A DNA stretch of 12,123 nucleotides from RGIG8745 sp964554265 (GCA_964554265.1 CAZKOB010000113.1:1-12123); one strand, 5' to 3'. Shown: positions 1 to 6,580, counted from the first letter of the stretch. A program made the numbers and translations. Notes: generated from the sequence alone by a model not told the origin.

Positions 1-81
1 CTCCTCATCAATACATTTCACCTCCCCGGTGGCGAGAAACTTCTCATAATAGGAACTAAATAAATTTGTGGATGATATACA
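1..81 (-). pseudogene. Start-less hsdS-like fragment (type I restriction specificity subunit), continues off the left edge
   Basis: The minus strand is open from 81 to the window edge and reads CISSTNLF, then SSYYEKFLATGEVKCIDEE. The stretch YYEKFxxxGxVKCIDEE is the wording I know from HsdS subunits, just ahead of a target recognition domain (usually followed by IPFEIPxxW). HsdS directs type I restriction-modification enzymes to their DNA site. Two tandem TAA stops lie immediately upstream in frame (82-87), and there is no ATG, GTG or TTG before the conserved part, so this copy cannot start by itself. That fits a silent hsdS cassette that is expressed only after recombination into an active copy. 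The recombinase gene starts only 43-60 bp away in the opposite direction, the arrangement seen in shuffling hsdS loci. Only 27 residues are visible, so the family call rests on recognition of a short motif. Confidence 0.6.
61..68 (+). promoter_or_regulatory. Candidate Bacteroidales -7 box for the recombinase gene
   Basis: TAAATTTG matches the Bacteroidales primary-sigma -7 consensus TAnnTTTG exactly and points into the recombinase. The expected TTTG at -33 is not clear (AACTTC lies at about the right distance), so this is half a promoter. Transcription would start near 75, giving a leader of about 50 nt to the preferred ATG at 124. The box overlaps the 5' part of the hsdS-like fragment on the other strand. 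Confidence 0.35.
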
Positions 82-123
82 TTATTAATGATAGCGAATT
101 GTTTAACTAATAATGTATCAGAC

Positions 124-930
124 ATGAACATTGAAAATTTTGAAACGTATCTTCATCAAGGGAATATGGCGGAGAATACGGTTGCGGCTTATCTCTATGC
201 CGTAAAAGAATACTATTCCCGACACAAGGAACTGAACAAGCGCAATCTGCTTGTTTATAAAACCTATCTCATTGAAAAATTCAAGCCTAAAACTGTAAAT
301 CTTCGTATTCAGGCAATGAACAAATACCTTGATTGTATAGGAAAATCTCGTCTGAGATTAAAATCCGTCAAGGTACAACAGCGTAGCTACTTGGAAAATG
401 TAATCAGCAATGCCGACTATGTTTTCCTAAAGAACAAACTTAAAAAAGAGGAAAATCAAGAGTGGTATTTCGTAGTTCGTTTCCTTGCTGCCACCGGAGC
501 AAGAGTCAGCGAACTAATACAAATGAAGGTGGAACATGTGCAGATGGGCTATTTTGACATATACACCAAAGGTGGCAAGATACGCCGTATCTATATTCCG
601 AAAGCTTTACGCAAGGAAGCTACAGAATGGCTTGGCAAAGTTAATCGTACCACAGGCTATCTTTTTCTTAACCGTTTCGGTGAACGTATCACTACAAGAG
701 GTATTGCACAACAGTTGAAGAACTATGCTGCCAAATATGGATTGAATGAAAAAGTGGTTTACCCTCACTCGTTCCGTCATCGTTTTGCCAAAAATTTCTT
801 GGAGAAGTTCAATGATATTTCTTTGCTTGCCGACCTAATGGGGCATGAGAGTATAGAAACCACTCGCATTTATTTGAGACGCAGTAGTGCTGAACAACAA
901 GAGATTGTTGATAAGATTATAACATGGTGA
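124..930 (+). CDS. Small tyrosine recombinase, DNA-invertase/XerD-like
   Basis: A tyrosine recombinase of 268 residues (280 if started at the ATG at 88) that breaks and rejoins DNA through a phosphotyrosine link. An N-terminal SAM-like core-binding domain (about 1-90) is followed by the catalytic domain. Numbered from the 124 start, the catalytic set is R127 (TGARVSEL), K149 (TKGGK), H215 and R218 (HSFRHRF), H241 (LMGHES) and nucleophile Y250 (IYLRR). I prefer the 124 start because related proteins begin at MNIxNFExYL. The short length without an arm-binding domain, the IYIPKALR and YLFLNRFGERITTRG segments, and the divergent hsdS-like fragment next door resemble recombinases that invert promoters or shuffle hsdS genes rather than element integrases. 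A second role in element excision cannot be excluded. It is the only plus-strand gene of the element. Confidence 0.85.
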   Translation: MNIENFETYLHQGNMAENTVAAYLYAVKEYYSRHKELNKRNLLVYKTYLIEKFKPKTVNLRIQAMNKYLDCIGKSRLRLKSVKVQQRSYLENVISNADYVFLKNKLKKEENQEWYFVVRFLAATGARVSELIQMKVEHVQMGYFDIYTKGGKIRRIYIPKALRKEATEWLGKVNRTTGYLFLNRFGERITTRGIAQQLKNYAAKYGLNEKVVYPHSFRHRFAKNFLEKFNDISLLADLMGHESIETTRIYLRRSSAEQQEIVDKIITW

Positions 931-933
931 TGT

Positions 934-966
934 ATTTGGAAGGTTGGTTCGTCCATCCTTCCAAAT
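934..966. terminator. Strong hairpin between convergent genes (putative bidirectional terminator)
   Basis: ATTTGGAAGG (934-943) pairs perfectly with CCTTCCAAAT (957-966). After one T/T mismatch the stem continues for three more pairs (945-947 with 953-955) to a TTCGT loop. It starts 3 bp after the recombinase stop and ends 4 bp before the stop of the convergent minus-strand gene, so it can serve both transcripts. Neither side has a real U-tract, so efficient intrinsic termination is inferred from position and stem strength only. Confidence 0.6.
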
Positions 967-970
967 TCAG

Positions 971-1549
971 CTAAAAATACCTTGAATATATTATCCATCC
1001 TCCCAATGTCAAACAGAAATACGCATACAATACCCAAAATCCAATAACGGCACTTTTTGCTATCCAACCATTAAGAGAAAACGAAGTATAAGATTTCGCA
1101 AATTTAAGAACTTCTTTCCAATGTTTTTCATGAGTAGCTTTCAACTCAGCCATTTGTTTTTCAAATAAGCATTTTTCTTCTTCAATCAATTTATGTCGAT
1201 ACTCTGCAAGAATGGATTTATCCTCTTCGCTAAGTTTGACAGTTATAACTGTATTCTCTACCTGCATAAAGGTTTTACAAATAGTATCAGAGATATTATC
1301 GGATGTTTTTACAGCAGCTTTGAGAGCCTGTGCCGATTCTTCAAGAGTTGACACAGAACCATCTACAAATGTTTTTATCTGTCTCAATTCTTGGATAACG
1401 GCTTTAATGTCCTCTATCTGCTTCGTAAGATTTACAAGCTCGGTATCAAAATCGACACGATTTTCTATTTTGCTAATGTTGTTATCTTTATCTATGTCCT
1501 TGCTATCCTGCACAGGCAAAGAAGATTGGTCATATTTACTTTTACGCAT
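971..1549 (-). CDS. Coiled-coil protein with C-terminal membrane anchor, last gene of the mobilization operon
   Basis: 192 residues, function not recognised. It has a polar N-terminus (1-35), a segment with heptad-like spacing (about 36-80: VNLTKQIEDIKAVIQELRQ and on), a second charged helical segment (105-150: EEDKSILAEYRHKLIEEEK and on), and one hydrophobic stretch near the end (about 164-187: AKSAVIGFWVLYAYFCLTLGGW) before a short basic tail. It has no signal peptide, so the likely topology is tail-anchored, with the long helical part in the cytoplasm. It begins 26 bp after the relaxase stop on the same strand and is almost certainly co-transcribed with it. A role in bringing the relaxosome to the membrane or the donor coupling protein is a reasonable guess from position and topology. 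Nothing in the sequence proves it. Confidence 0.75.
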   Translation of the reverse strand: MRKSKYDQSSLPVQDSKDIDKDNNISKIENRVDFDTELVNLTKQIEDIKAVIQELRQIKTFVDGSVSTLEESAQALKAAVKTSDNISDTICKTFMQVENTVITVKLSEEDKSILAEYRHKLIEEEKCLFEKQMAELKATHEKHWKEVLKFAKSYTSFSLNGWIAKSAVIGFWVLYAYFCLTLGGWIIYSRYF

Positions 1550-1575
1550 TGCTCTATGTGATTATAAATGAAATA

Positions 1576-2775
1576 CTATCTACCCCTGCTACATTTAATC
1601 GGTTTGCAGAGCCATTTTGCCATTCTTGCGCAACGAATCGCCCAGTTACGTTCATCATCGTCCTTGTCTTTACCCCATCCATCACCGGGACTACCACCGC
1701 CTCCACTTGATGCAGACATGGAAGTGGCTGCATCCAAATATCCGGCGAAAAGTAAAACAGCGACTTTAAGCACATCGGTCTGTTTGGCTTCTTCATCAAG
1801 GCTTCCAAACTCTTTGTCAAAAACTGACTTAACCATATCGGGTATATTAACCTCGAATTGTTCTCCATCCACAGATATAGAATGGTGATGAGTTGGAAAC
1901 TTTGACTGTACAACTGTCTCTCTATGATTATGCGCCTTTGTTTGAGTACCTGCTTCCTTTGACTGAATTAAAATTTGTTTATCAAAAGCATGTAATCCAG
2001 CCCATGTCGCTTTAATTTTTGACGGCATCAATTTTCGGCTTTTACCCAATATCGAAGATTTATAGATGGAATTTCCCTTTCGTATAGCATAACCTTTAAC
2101 AACTCCTTCATCATCTTTTGTCAGTTTTATGTCATACTCCTTTGCATTTAGCATCTGACAATAAATTGCCCAATCGAATTTAGGCATGGCTTTCAGAGTA
2201 GCGAAACAGTCTTCACTGATTTGCTGGATGTTCTCGTTGCGACGCTGTGTAGATTGTACCCAACCTCGTTTCTCGTTGACGATGTTAGCTGCACGAACGG
2301 CACGCTCACCGATATAATGTGCATCGTTTGTTTTACCCGTATTGTCTATGCGGTTAGCCACAATGTGCAAGTGCGGAATGCCACTTTTGCTATCAGTATG
2401 TAGCGAAACAATGTATTGGCTATTTTTGATATTAGTCGGCTTGACCTGACAATCTGGTTTGCCAGGTCTTCTGTCAATACCATCAAGTACGGTGATAAAC
2501 TCATCTGCCAAATCTTGCCACTCCTTCATTGTCCATCCTGCCGATTCTTCTTTGGCTGGAGAAATCTCAAAGCGTAGTGCGTTCAAGGTTATGGGCTTCG
2601 GATTATACCTGTCTTTCATACATTGGTGCTGGTGCTGCATCATCCGTGACCACATAGCCAAAGGCTCGATATTTTCCGGCAGACCATTCACTTTGACAAG
2701 TTGTGCCTTGTCTTTTTCCATTGAATACTCAATGGCTCTCGCTCCGTGAGAGATTGCGTTTCCTTGTGCTATCAT
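1576..2775 (-). CDS. Relaxase/mobilization nuclease, VirD2-like (MOBP-type) family
   Basis: 399 residues. Relaxases nick one strand at oriT, stay bound to the 5' end through a tyrosine and pilot the strand into the recipient. The N-terminus IAQGNAISHGARAIEYS supplies the probable catalytic tyrosine (Y17). The metal-binding histidine motif is H126 plus H135-L-H137 in SLHTDSKSGIPHLHIVANRID, characteristic of this family. Residues 150-180 (HYIGERAVRAANIVNEKRGW) also look typical. The C-terminal third is not recognised: a hydrophobic helix (335-350), a glycine/serine linker (355-368), an acidic KDKDDD patch and a basic Cys-rich tail (RCARMAKWLCKPIKC). Its ATG lies 4 bp after the stop of the MobC-like gene, so the two are probably translationally coupled. 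There are no transfer-channel genes in the window, so the element would need a helper conjugative element. Confidence 0.9.
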   Translation of the reverse strand: MIAQGNAISHGARAIEYSMEKDKAQLVKVNGLPENIEPLAMWSRMMQHQHQCMKDRYNPKPITLNALRFEISPAKEESAGWTMKEWQDLADEFITVLDGIDRRPGKPDCQVKPTNIKNSQYIVSLHTDSKSGIPHLHIVANRIDNTGKTNDAHYIGERAVRAANIVNEKRGWVQSTQRRNENIQQISEDCFATLKAMPKFDWAIYCQMLNAKEYDIKLTKDDEGVVKGYAIRKGNSIYKSSILGKSRKLMPSKIKATWAGLHAFDKQILIQSKEAGTQTKAHNHRETVVQSKFPTHHHSISVDGEQFEVNIPDMVKSVFDKEFGSLDEEAKQTDVLKVAVLLFAGYLDAATSMSASSGGGGSPGDGWGKDKDDDERNWAIRCARMAKWLCKPIKCSRGR

Positions 2776-2779
2776 AATT

Positions 2780-3154
2780 TCAAATTTGATTTATACTGTC
2801 CCGAATCTGTCCCCATCGGGCGATAAGCCTGTTGACTGCTTCTATCCATGCACGCATATAATTTTCATCACGGAAATATCTCTTTTTTATCTCATCCGGT
2901 TTCCCTTTGAGAACATTCTGAATGCGGATAAGGTCGGCTCTTGCATCCGATAGAGAGTTTAGACCTTGCACTTCTTCATCAGAAAGTCGCTTATTCGGAT
3001 GGTGATTTTGGAGTAATTTTCGTCCATAGTTACTGAGCGTCATTCCACATTCGGCTGCTTTTGCAGCAACCGTTTCGTACTCTTTTTCAGTCAAACGAAT
3101 GTCTATATGTCGGGTACGAACATTCTGTTTTTCGTTGTCTTGTTGGTTATCCAT
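2780..3154 (-). CDS. MobC-like relaxosome accessory protein (ribbon-helix-helix)
   Basis: 124 residues. Residues 14-50 (TRHIDIRLTEKEYETVAAKA, then ECGMTLSNYGRKLL) match the start of MobC-type plasmid mobilization proteins: a beta strand followed by two helices, the ribbon-helix-helix DNA-binding fold. The C-terminal half is helical and basic (ARADLIRIQNVLKG, RAWIEAVNRLIARW). Such proteins bind oriT, help melt it and load the relaxase. It is the first gene of the three-gene mobilization operon, directly upstream of the relaxase. The non-coding region before it (3155-3436) holds inverted repeats expected for the cognate oriT, so the protein may also repress its own operon there. The ATG at 3154 is the only good start, with RHH sequence beginning a dozen residues in. 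The specific MobC name rests on N-terminal wording and context. Confidence 0.8.
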   Translation of the reverse strand: MDNQQDNEKQNVRTRHIDIRLTEKEYETVAAKAAECGMTLSNYGRKLLQNHHPNKRLSDEEVQGLNSLSDARADLIRIQNVLKGKPDEIKKRYFRDENYMRAWIEAVNRLIARWGQIRDSINQI

Positions 3155-3436
3155 AGATGTTTATAACTGGAATTTATCAATAAAATATTTTATTCATTGC
3201 GAGCCTGCGAGTAATGCAAGAAGCCTCCAAGATGACAAATGAGTGAAACTATTTTGTCGGACGGTGGTACTTCTTGCATAGGATACCCATTAAAAATGGG
3301 GCATTATCAATCTCAATGCAAGCATTACATTTGTCCAAAGTAAATCCGTTTATCTGCCAATACAAGGAGTGACTATTGGTATTTATTTGGATAATCATTT
3401 TTTCTTCCCTTAGTTAGTTTTCTCCAAAAACAGTCT
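3155..3436. other. Non-coding region with nested inverted repeats, candidate oriT
   Basis: This 282-bp gap upstream of the mobilization operon has no gene. Its main structure is a long imperfect hairpin, 3214-3279: ATGCAAGAAG (3214-3223) pairs perfectly with CTTCTTGCAT (3270-3279), CCTCC (3224-3228) pairs with GGTGG (3263-3267) apart from one T/T, and GACAAA (3234-3239) pairs with TTTGTC (3253-3258). Further on are CCCATT/AATGGG with a 3-nt loop (3286-3300) and CCAATA/TATTGG with an 11-nt loop (3357-3379). The octamer AATGCAAG of the first arm recurs at 3315-3322. Inverted repeats next to mobC and relaxase genes are the usual setting of an origin of transfer. I cannot identify the nick site. 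Alternatives are a terminator or attenuator between the DUF6371 gene and mobC, though no U-tract follows any stem. Confidence 0.45.
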
Positions 3437-4456
3437 CTAACTTGAATCTACCAATTCCAAATGCAAACAGTCTATCAAAGTTTGTAGGTTTGGATTCCGT
3501 TTAATCATCTTTTGAAGTATCATTGCTGGCGTATCGGTCATCAATAAGAAATCTGCAATATCCAATCCATTCTTTCGCTGTTCGTCAGTAGCACATTGTT
3601 CCAAGCTATCACTCAATACAACTTTGGAACATACGGAAGTGAATAAAGGCTTTTTGGCTTGCCAAACTTCCTTCGCTCCTAAATCTGGGCATAACATAAC
3701 AGACCGACCTTTCAAGATGTTGACAACATCGGTTTTAAAGCAGCCGTGCATTCCACCTGTTGCCAACCATATAAAATCCGGCATATAATGGGTCGCTATC
3801 AATGCTGATTTCTCGCTTTCAACAATCGCAACAGATTTGGTTGGGTTCTTAGACAAGAGGTGTTCACCAAAGAAACATTGCTTCAAATGATAGTCTTGAA
3901 GATTCAGCTCTGTATGCACCCAACTCACATAGCTTCTTGGCTCTTTTATCCGATGTCCTGTTGTGCTGTCATACAACATAATCTTTCCTGTCCGCACGTT
4001 ACCTTGCCAATCAATTTGCCAATAAACTGTAGAACCGCCCCATTTCTTTGAAGTTCCAACATGATACAGTTGGAATATCCGGGAAGTTTCGTCTTTGCCC
4101 AATACTCCAGACAGATAGATGCACAATGGATTCATAGCATAGTTAGTAAGAGAACGCTTCATTAGTCCATTGTTAATAAAGGATGTGGGAGGTGGCAAAC
4201 ATGGCTTGGGATTACTTGCTTTAATGGAACTACGCTTGTCATAATCTATCAGCGTAGTGTTATCCTTAAAATAATCCGAGGGTGTATAATGGTATTTGCA
4301 AGATTGCTCATGGTCACATCTGCCTACATAATCGGGAAAGGTAATCTCTCCTTGATTGTCTATATACTTGACAAAGCATTGTTTCTTTCCACAGTTCGGG
4401 CATGAAAGCTTTGTTCCTCGCTTATATTTTTGAAGTGAGAATCTGTATTCAGTCAT
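3437..4456 (-). CDS. DUF6371-type protein: zinc ribbon plus Toprim-like domain (primase-related)
   Basis: 339 residues from the ATG at 4456. The N-terminus MTEYRFSLQKYKRGTKLSCP is typical for this Bacteroidales family and is followed by a zinc-binding region with C19-x2-C22, C47 and C53-x2-H56. In the second half, VAIVESEKSALIATHY and, about 35 residues later, SVMLCPDLGA are the glutamate and aspartate segments of a Toprim-like fold, as in primases and related enzymes of plasmids and phages. A longer frame starting at a TTG (4552) would add 32 residues encoded by the TGCAGTT repeats, so I reject it. It follows the DUF3987 ATPase gene by 113 bp on the same strand. The likely role is replication or maintenance of the excised element together with that ATPase, inferred from domain type and pairing; catalytic activity is not proven. 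Confidence 0.75.
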   Translation of the reverse strand: MTEYRFSLQKYKRGTKLSCPNCGKKQCFVKYIDNQGEITFPDYVGRCDHEQSCKYHYTPSDYFKDNTTLIDYDKRSSIKASNPKPCLPPPTSFINNGLMKRSLTNYAMNPLCIYLSGVLGKDETSRIFQLYHVGTSKKWGGSTVYWQIDWQGNVRTGKIMLYDSTTGHRIKEPRSYVSWVHTELNLQDYHLKQCFFGEHLLSKNPTKSVAIVESEKSALIATHYMPDFIWLATGGMHGCFKTDVVNILKGRSVMLCPDLGAKEVWQAKKPLFTSVCSKVVLSDSLEQCATDEQRKNGLDIADFLLMTDTPAMILQKMIKRNPNLQTLIDCLHLELVDSS

Positions 4457-4469
4457 ATTTATCGTTTTA

Positions 4470-4580
4470 TTATTGCAGTTCGTGCAGTTTGCATTTATTG
4501 CAGTTTTGCAGAAACCTGTATGTGAGTAAAGTGCAAACTGCAACAACTGCAAGGTGCAAATGATATGAATTATTGCAGTT
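4470..4580. repeat. Iteron-like cluster of TTATTGCAGTT repeats
   Basis: Three perfect copies of the 11-mer TTATTGCAGTT lie at 4470-4480, 4495-4505 and 4570-4580. The core TGCAGTT occurs again at 4483-4489 and, inverted as AACTGCA, at 4536-4542 and 4545-4551, giving six cores in 111 bp. TGCAGTTTGCA (4483-4493) and TGCAAACTGCA (4532-4542) form an 11-bp perfect inverted repeat. The cluster fills the gap between two putative replication genes, and the last copy runs into the end of the DUF3987 gene, encoding its Leu-Gln-stop. Repeated sites next to replication genes suggest binding sites for an initiator, that is an origin for the circular form, or an autoregulatory operator of the downstream DUF6371 gene. 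Confidence 0.65.
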
Positions 4581-5934
4581 TCTCATATTCACCTCGTTTT
4601 ATCTTCTTGATGATTTTATTTGTGGCAAGATTGACCAAAGAATACATTACAGATCTTTCTGATAGTCCAACCTCTTTTCCTGCTTGAATGGCATCGGCAG
4701 TAGTAAAAGTCGTAGAAAGACAGTCGAGCAATTCTTTCTTTTGAGGTTCAATGCTCTCTCTCAATATATACTTCTGAATATCTGCATAACAACTCTCAAA
4801 ATATTCACTTAAAGCAATAGCCGATTTTGTTGAATCTATATCCACAAAATCCTTATGAACTTCTCCACAAGCCCAACGGAGAATTTGTAGGACTAAAGCT
4901 AAACGAGCTGTTAACATAGGGGCTTTAATCACTCGACTATCCACCAGTCCATCATCCTGAATTTGATTGACGGCTCGAATTGCATTATTACGCCAATTAG
5001 TAAAATAGGCTTTGGCTTCTGGGGAAAAATCCAATATGCTTTGTATATTGTCGTTATCAGAGAATGGCAAATCAATCACCTTGTTAATAATTGATTCCCA
5101 CATATTTGAATATTTTTCAAAAGATGCAAAAGAAGAATCTTCATCCAATTGCCAATCCGAAATTTCTTGGGATGATGGATAAACAAAAATAATTCTGTCG
5201 AGTAATCCGTTCTCTTTATAACCTTTTTCTATCAGTTCGTGCATACGGGTTGTCTGCATCGTGCCTACAATATTTATAAAGGGATATTCTATATGAATCG
5301 GGACCGGCATACTGCATCTTGAAATATCCAACGGCTTACCACTGAATGCTGTTAATAGTTGCTCTATAAGTTGTCCTCTGCTGTATTGGTTCACGGCATT
5401 AAACATTCCCATAATCTCATCCACATATACCACAACGCCTCTGTGGTTGTCATCAAGCGCACGCATTAACGCTTCCGGAGTAAAGTCTGATATAATAGTT
5501 CTCCGTAAAATAGGTTTGTCAGGCAAAGGAGTAGTGTTTTCTTTCTTACCTTTATTGCTTTCTATCAGATTGTTGTATTGCTCCATCTCTAATTTGAATT
5601 GTTTGACAGCTTGTGCATCATGCTTGCGGATAGGACGGAATGCAAAATCCAAAGGTGGAGTTTTACCTGTTCCGGGGCGACCTACCAATATCATATAAAG
5701 GACAGGATTACTAATCCATCCACCACGAATACGAATATTGACAGCGTTGCCGATAGCGGTTGACACTGCCACCAAAAGAGAAGCCATCATATATTCTATG
5801 GAATAATTCTCTTGTCGGGATAGAGCCAATATCATATCTTGAATTTTGGCAGGAAAAGCATCCAAAGGAATCTTGTTTTCAAAGATCCCTTCAAATTCCA
5901 TTCTGAGCGCATTGCATAAATTGGTTGAATCCAT
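4570..5934 (-). CDS. DUF3987-type P-loop ATPase (helicase/primase-associated)
   Basis: 454 residues. Residues 20-80 (FPAKIQDMILALSR, MMASLLVAVSTAIGN and on) carry the helical region typical of DUF3987 proteins. The Walker A motif GRPGTGKT is at 85-92, and Walker B VVVYVDE at 167-173 ends in D172-E173. The sequence after it (GMFNAVNQYSRG) and NIVGTMQTTRMHEL further on fit the sensor region of RecA/AAA-like ATPases. The last 50 residues (FTTADAIQAGKEVGLSERSVMYSLVNL, split here by class) look like a winged helix, a plausible DNA-binding tail. Proteins of this family are common beside primase-like genes on Bacteroidales mobile elements, where a replicative-helicase role is supposed but not shown. 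The start codon overlaps the stop of the HTH gene upstream by one base (TAATG), indicating coupled translation. Its 3' end contains one copy of the TTATTGCAGTT repeat. Confidence 0.8.
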   Translation of the reverse strand: MDSTNLCNALRMEFEGIFENKIPLDAFPAKIQDMILALSRQENYSIEYMMASLLVAVSTAIGNAVNIRIRGGWISNPVLYMILVGRPGTGKTPPLDFAFRPIRKHDAQAVKQFKLEMEQYNNLIESNKGKKENTTPLPDKPILRRTIISDFTPEALMRALDDNHRGVVVYVDEIMGMFNAVNQYSRGQLIEQLLTAFSGKPLDISRCSMPVPIHIEYPFINIVGTMQTTRMHELIEKGYKENGLLDRIIFVYPSSQEISDWQLDEDSSFASFEKYSNMWESIINKVIDLPFSDNDNIQSILDFSPEAKAYFTNWRNNAIRAVNQIQDDGLVDSRVIKAPMLTARLALVLQILRWACGEVHKDFVDIDSTKSAIALSEYFESCYADIQKYILRESIEPQKKELLDCLSTTFTTADAIQAGKEVGLSERSVMYSLVNLATNKIIKKIKRGEYEKLQ

Positions 5935-6293
5935 TAGAATTTGGTATTTCTTTTTGACTTTATGAATTGGGCGGCTTCATCTTCCAAGTTTTTATCAGAT
6001 TTGATTTTGCCGGCATGGAGCCATTCGTCAATTTCCGATTTTAGAAACATGATACGCTTCCCTCTTTTGTGGAATGGGATTAGATGACAACTCGTCCAGC
6101 CATATACAGTTTGCTCTGCCGGGTGACTGGGAATATAATCACACAATTCCTTAAGGTTCATCCATTGTTCGGTTGGAACGCTTTGATTCTGATTGTTCAA
6201 TCCATCTATTTTAGAATCCAGCTCATTCAATTTATCCATCAACCACGACATTGCTTTGGGTAAATCTTCAAATGTAATGTTCTTCTCACTCAT
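5934..6293 (-). CDS. Excisionase-like helix-turn-helix protein
   Basis: 119 residues from the ATG at 6293. Residues 8-35 form a short helical, coiled-coil-like segment (EDLPKAMSWLMDKLNELDSK), probably for dimerisation. Residues 44-92 (WMNLKELCDYIPSHPAEQTVYGW, in two helices, then PFHKRGKRIMFLKSEIDEWL) are a MerR/excisionase-type winged HTH: recognition helix, basic KRGKR wing and closing EIDEWL helix. A longer frame begins at 6413 but adds a hydrophobic stretch without family character, so I take the internal ATG. The gene leads the DUF3987-DUF6371 group, overlapping the ATPase gene by one base. It could regulate those genes, act as recombination directionality factor for the integrase, or both. 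The upstream region contains AATCATAA-like repeats that could be its sites. Confidence 0.75.
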   Translation of the reverse strand: MSEKNITFEDLPKAMSWLMDKLNELDSKIDGLNNQNQSVPTEQWMNLKELCDYIPSHPAEQTVYGWTSCHLIPFHKRGKRIMFLKSEIDEWLHAGKIKSDKNLEDEAAQFIKSKRNTKF

Positions 6294-6512
6294 ATTGCTA
6301 CTTGTTTTTTGATTTTTCGGCAAAATAACAGCGATTACGCATACTGATTTCATAGTGTAATACATCACATAAATAAGCAGTAACGAAACATAATCATCAT
6401 AAGGATTACCCATTGATTATCAACATGAATAGTGGAGAATATCAGTAGTAGATTTTTATGATAATGTCTTCAATCATAAAGGAATCATAAGATGGTCAGA
6501 AGAAAAGACCAT
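6294..6512. promoter_or_regulatory. Regulatory region upstream of the excisionase-like gene
   Basis: This is non-coding sequence between the HTH gene start and the integrase terminator. AATCATAA occurs at 6472-6479 and 6483-6490, 11 bp apart (about one helical turn), with related AATCATCATAA at 6392-6402 and the palindrome TTGATTATCAA at 6413-6423. ATGGTC/GACCAT (6492-6512) forms a 6-bp stem with a 9-nt loop. A weak -7-like TATTTTGC reads toward the gene on the minus strand (about 6320-6327), one base off TAnnTTTG and without a clear -33 box. The region probably holds the promoter and operator of the xis-like operon; I cannot place the transcription start. Confidence 0.35.
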
Positions 6513-6557
6513 AGATAAAAACAAAAAGCCACCCACGCAGATTTTACGCAGATGGCT
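6513..6557 (-). terminator. Intrinsic terminator of the integrase operon
   Basis: Read on the minus strand, AGCCATCT (6557-6550) pairs with GGGTGGCT (6534-6527), eight pairs including two G-U, around a 15-nt loop. It is followed directly by TTTTTGTTTTT. The hairpin begins 24 bp after the integrase stop. A second small stem, ATACTT/AAGTAT (6558-6572), precedes it. This is the most standard-looking rho-independent terminator in the element. Confidence 0.75.
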
Positions 6558-6580
6558 ATACTTACAAAGTATAATAATGG

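Noticed and set aside
34..45. Palindrome GAGAA-AC-TTCTC as an inversion site of the recombinase
   Set aside because: It is explained by the hsdS-like coding sequence (EKF) on the minus strand, and shuffling sites are usually longer repeats shared between two hsdS copies; no partner is visible.
88..123. Earlier ATG for the small recombinase, adding MIANCLTNNVSD
   Set aside because: Related proteins begin at MNIxNFE; the extra residues have no family character and would leave almost no leader after the -7 box at 61-68. It remains possible.
1554..1913. 119-codon minus-strand frame overlapping the relaxase gene end
   Set aside because: It lies wholly across the relaxase coding sequence in another frame, with no domain; a shadow.
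3286..3300. CCCATT-AAA-AATGGG as a terminator of the DUF6371 gene
   Set aside because: Short stem, very small loop and no U-tract; it fits better as part of the candidate oriT region.
4457..4552. 32-residue N-terminal extension of the DUF6371 protein from a TTG
   Set aside because: The extension is a translation of the TGCAGTT repeat cluster, and the family start MxEYRF follows at an ATG at 4456.
6294..6413. 40-residue N-terminal extension of the excisionase-like protein
   Set aside because: It is hydrophobic and unlike the family; the ATG at 6293 gives a normal HTH protein and leaves room for a promoter.
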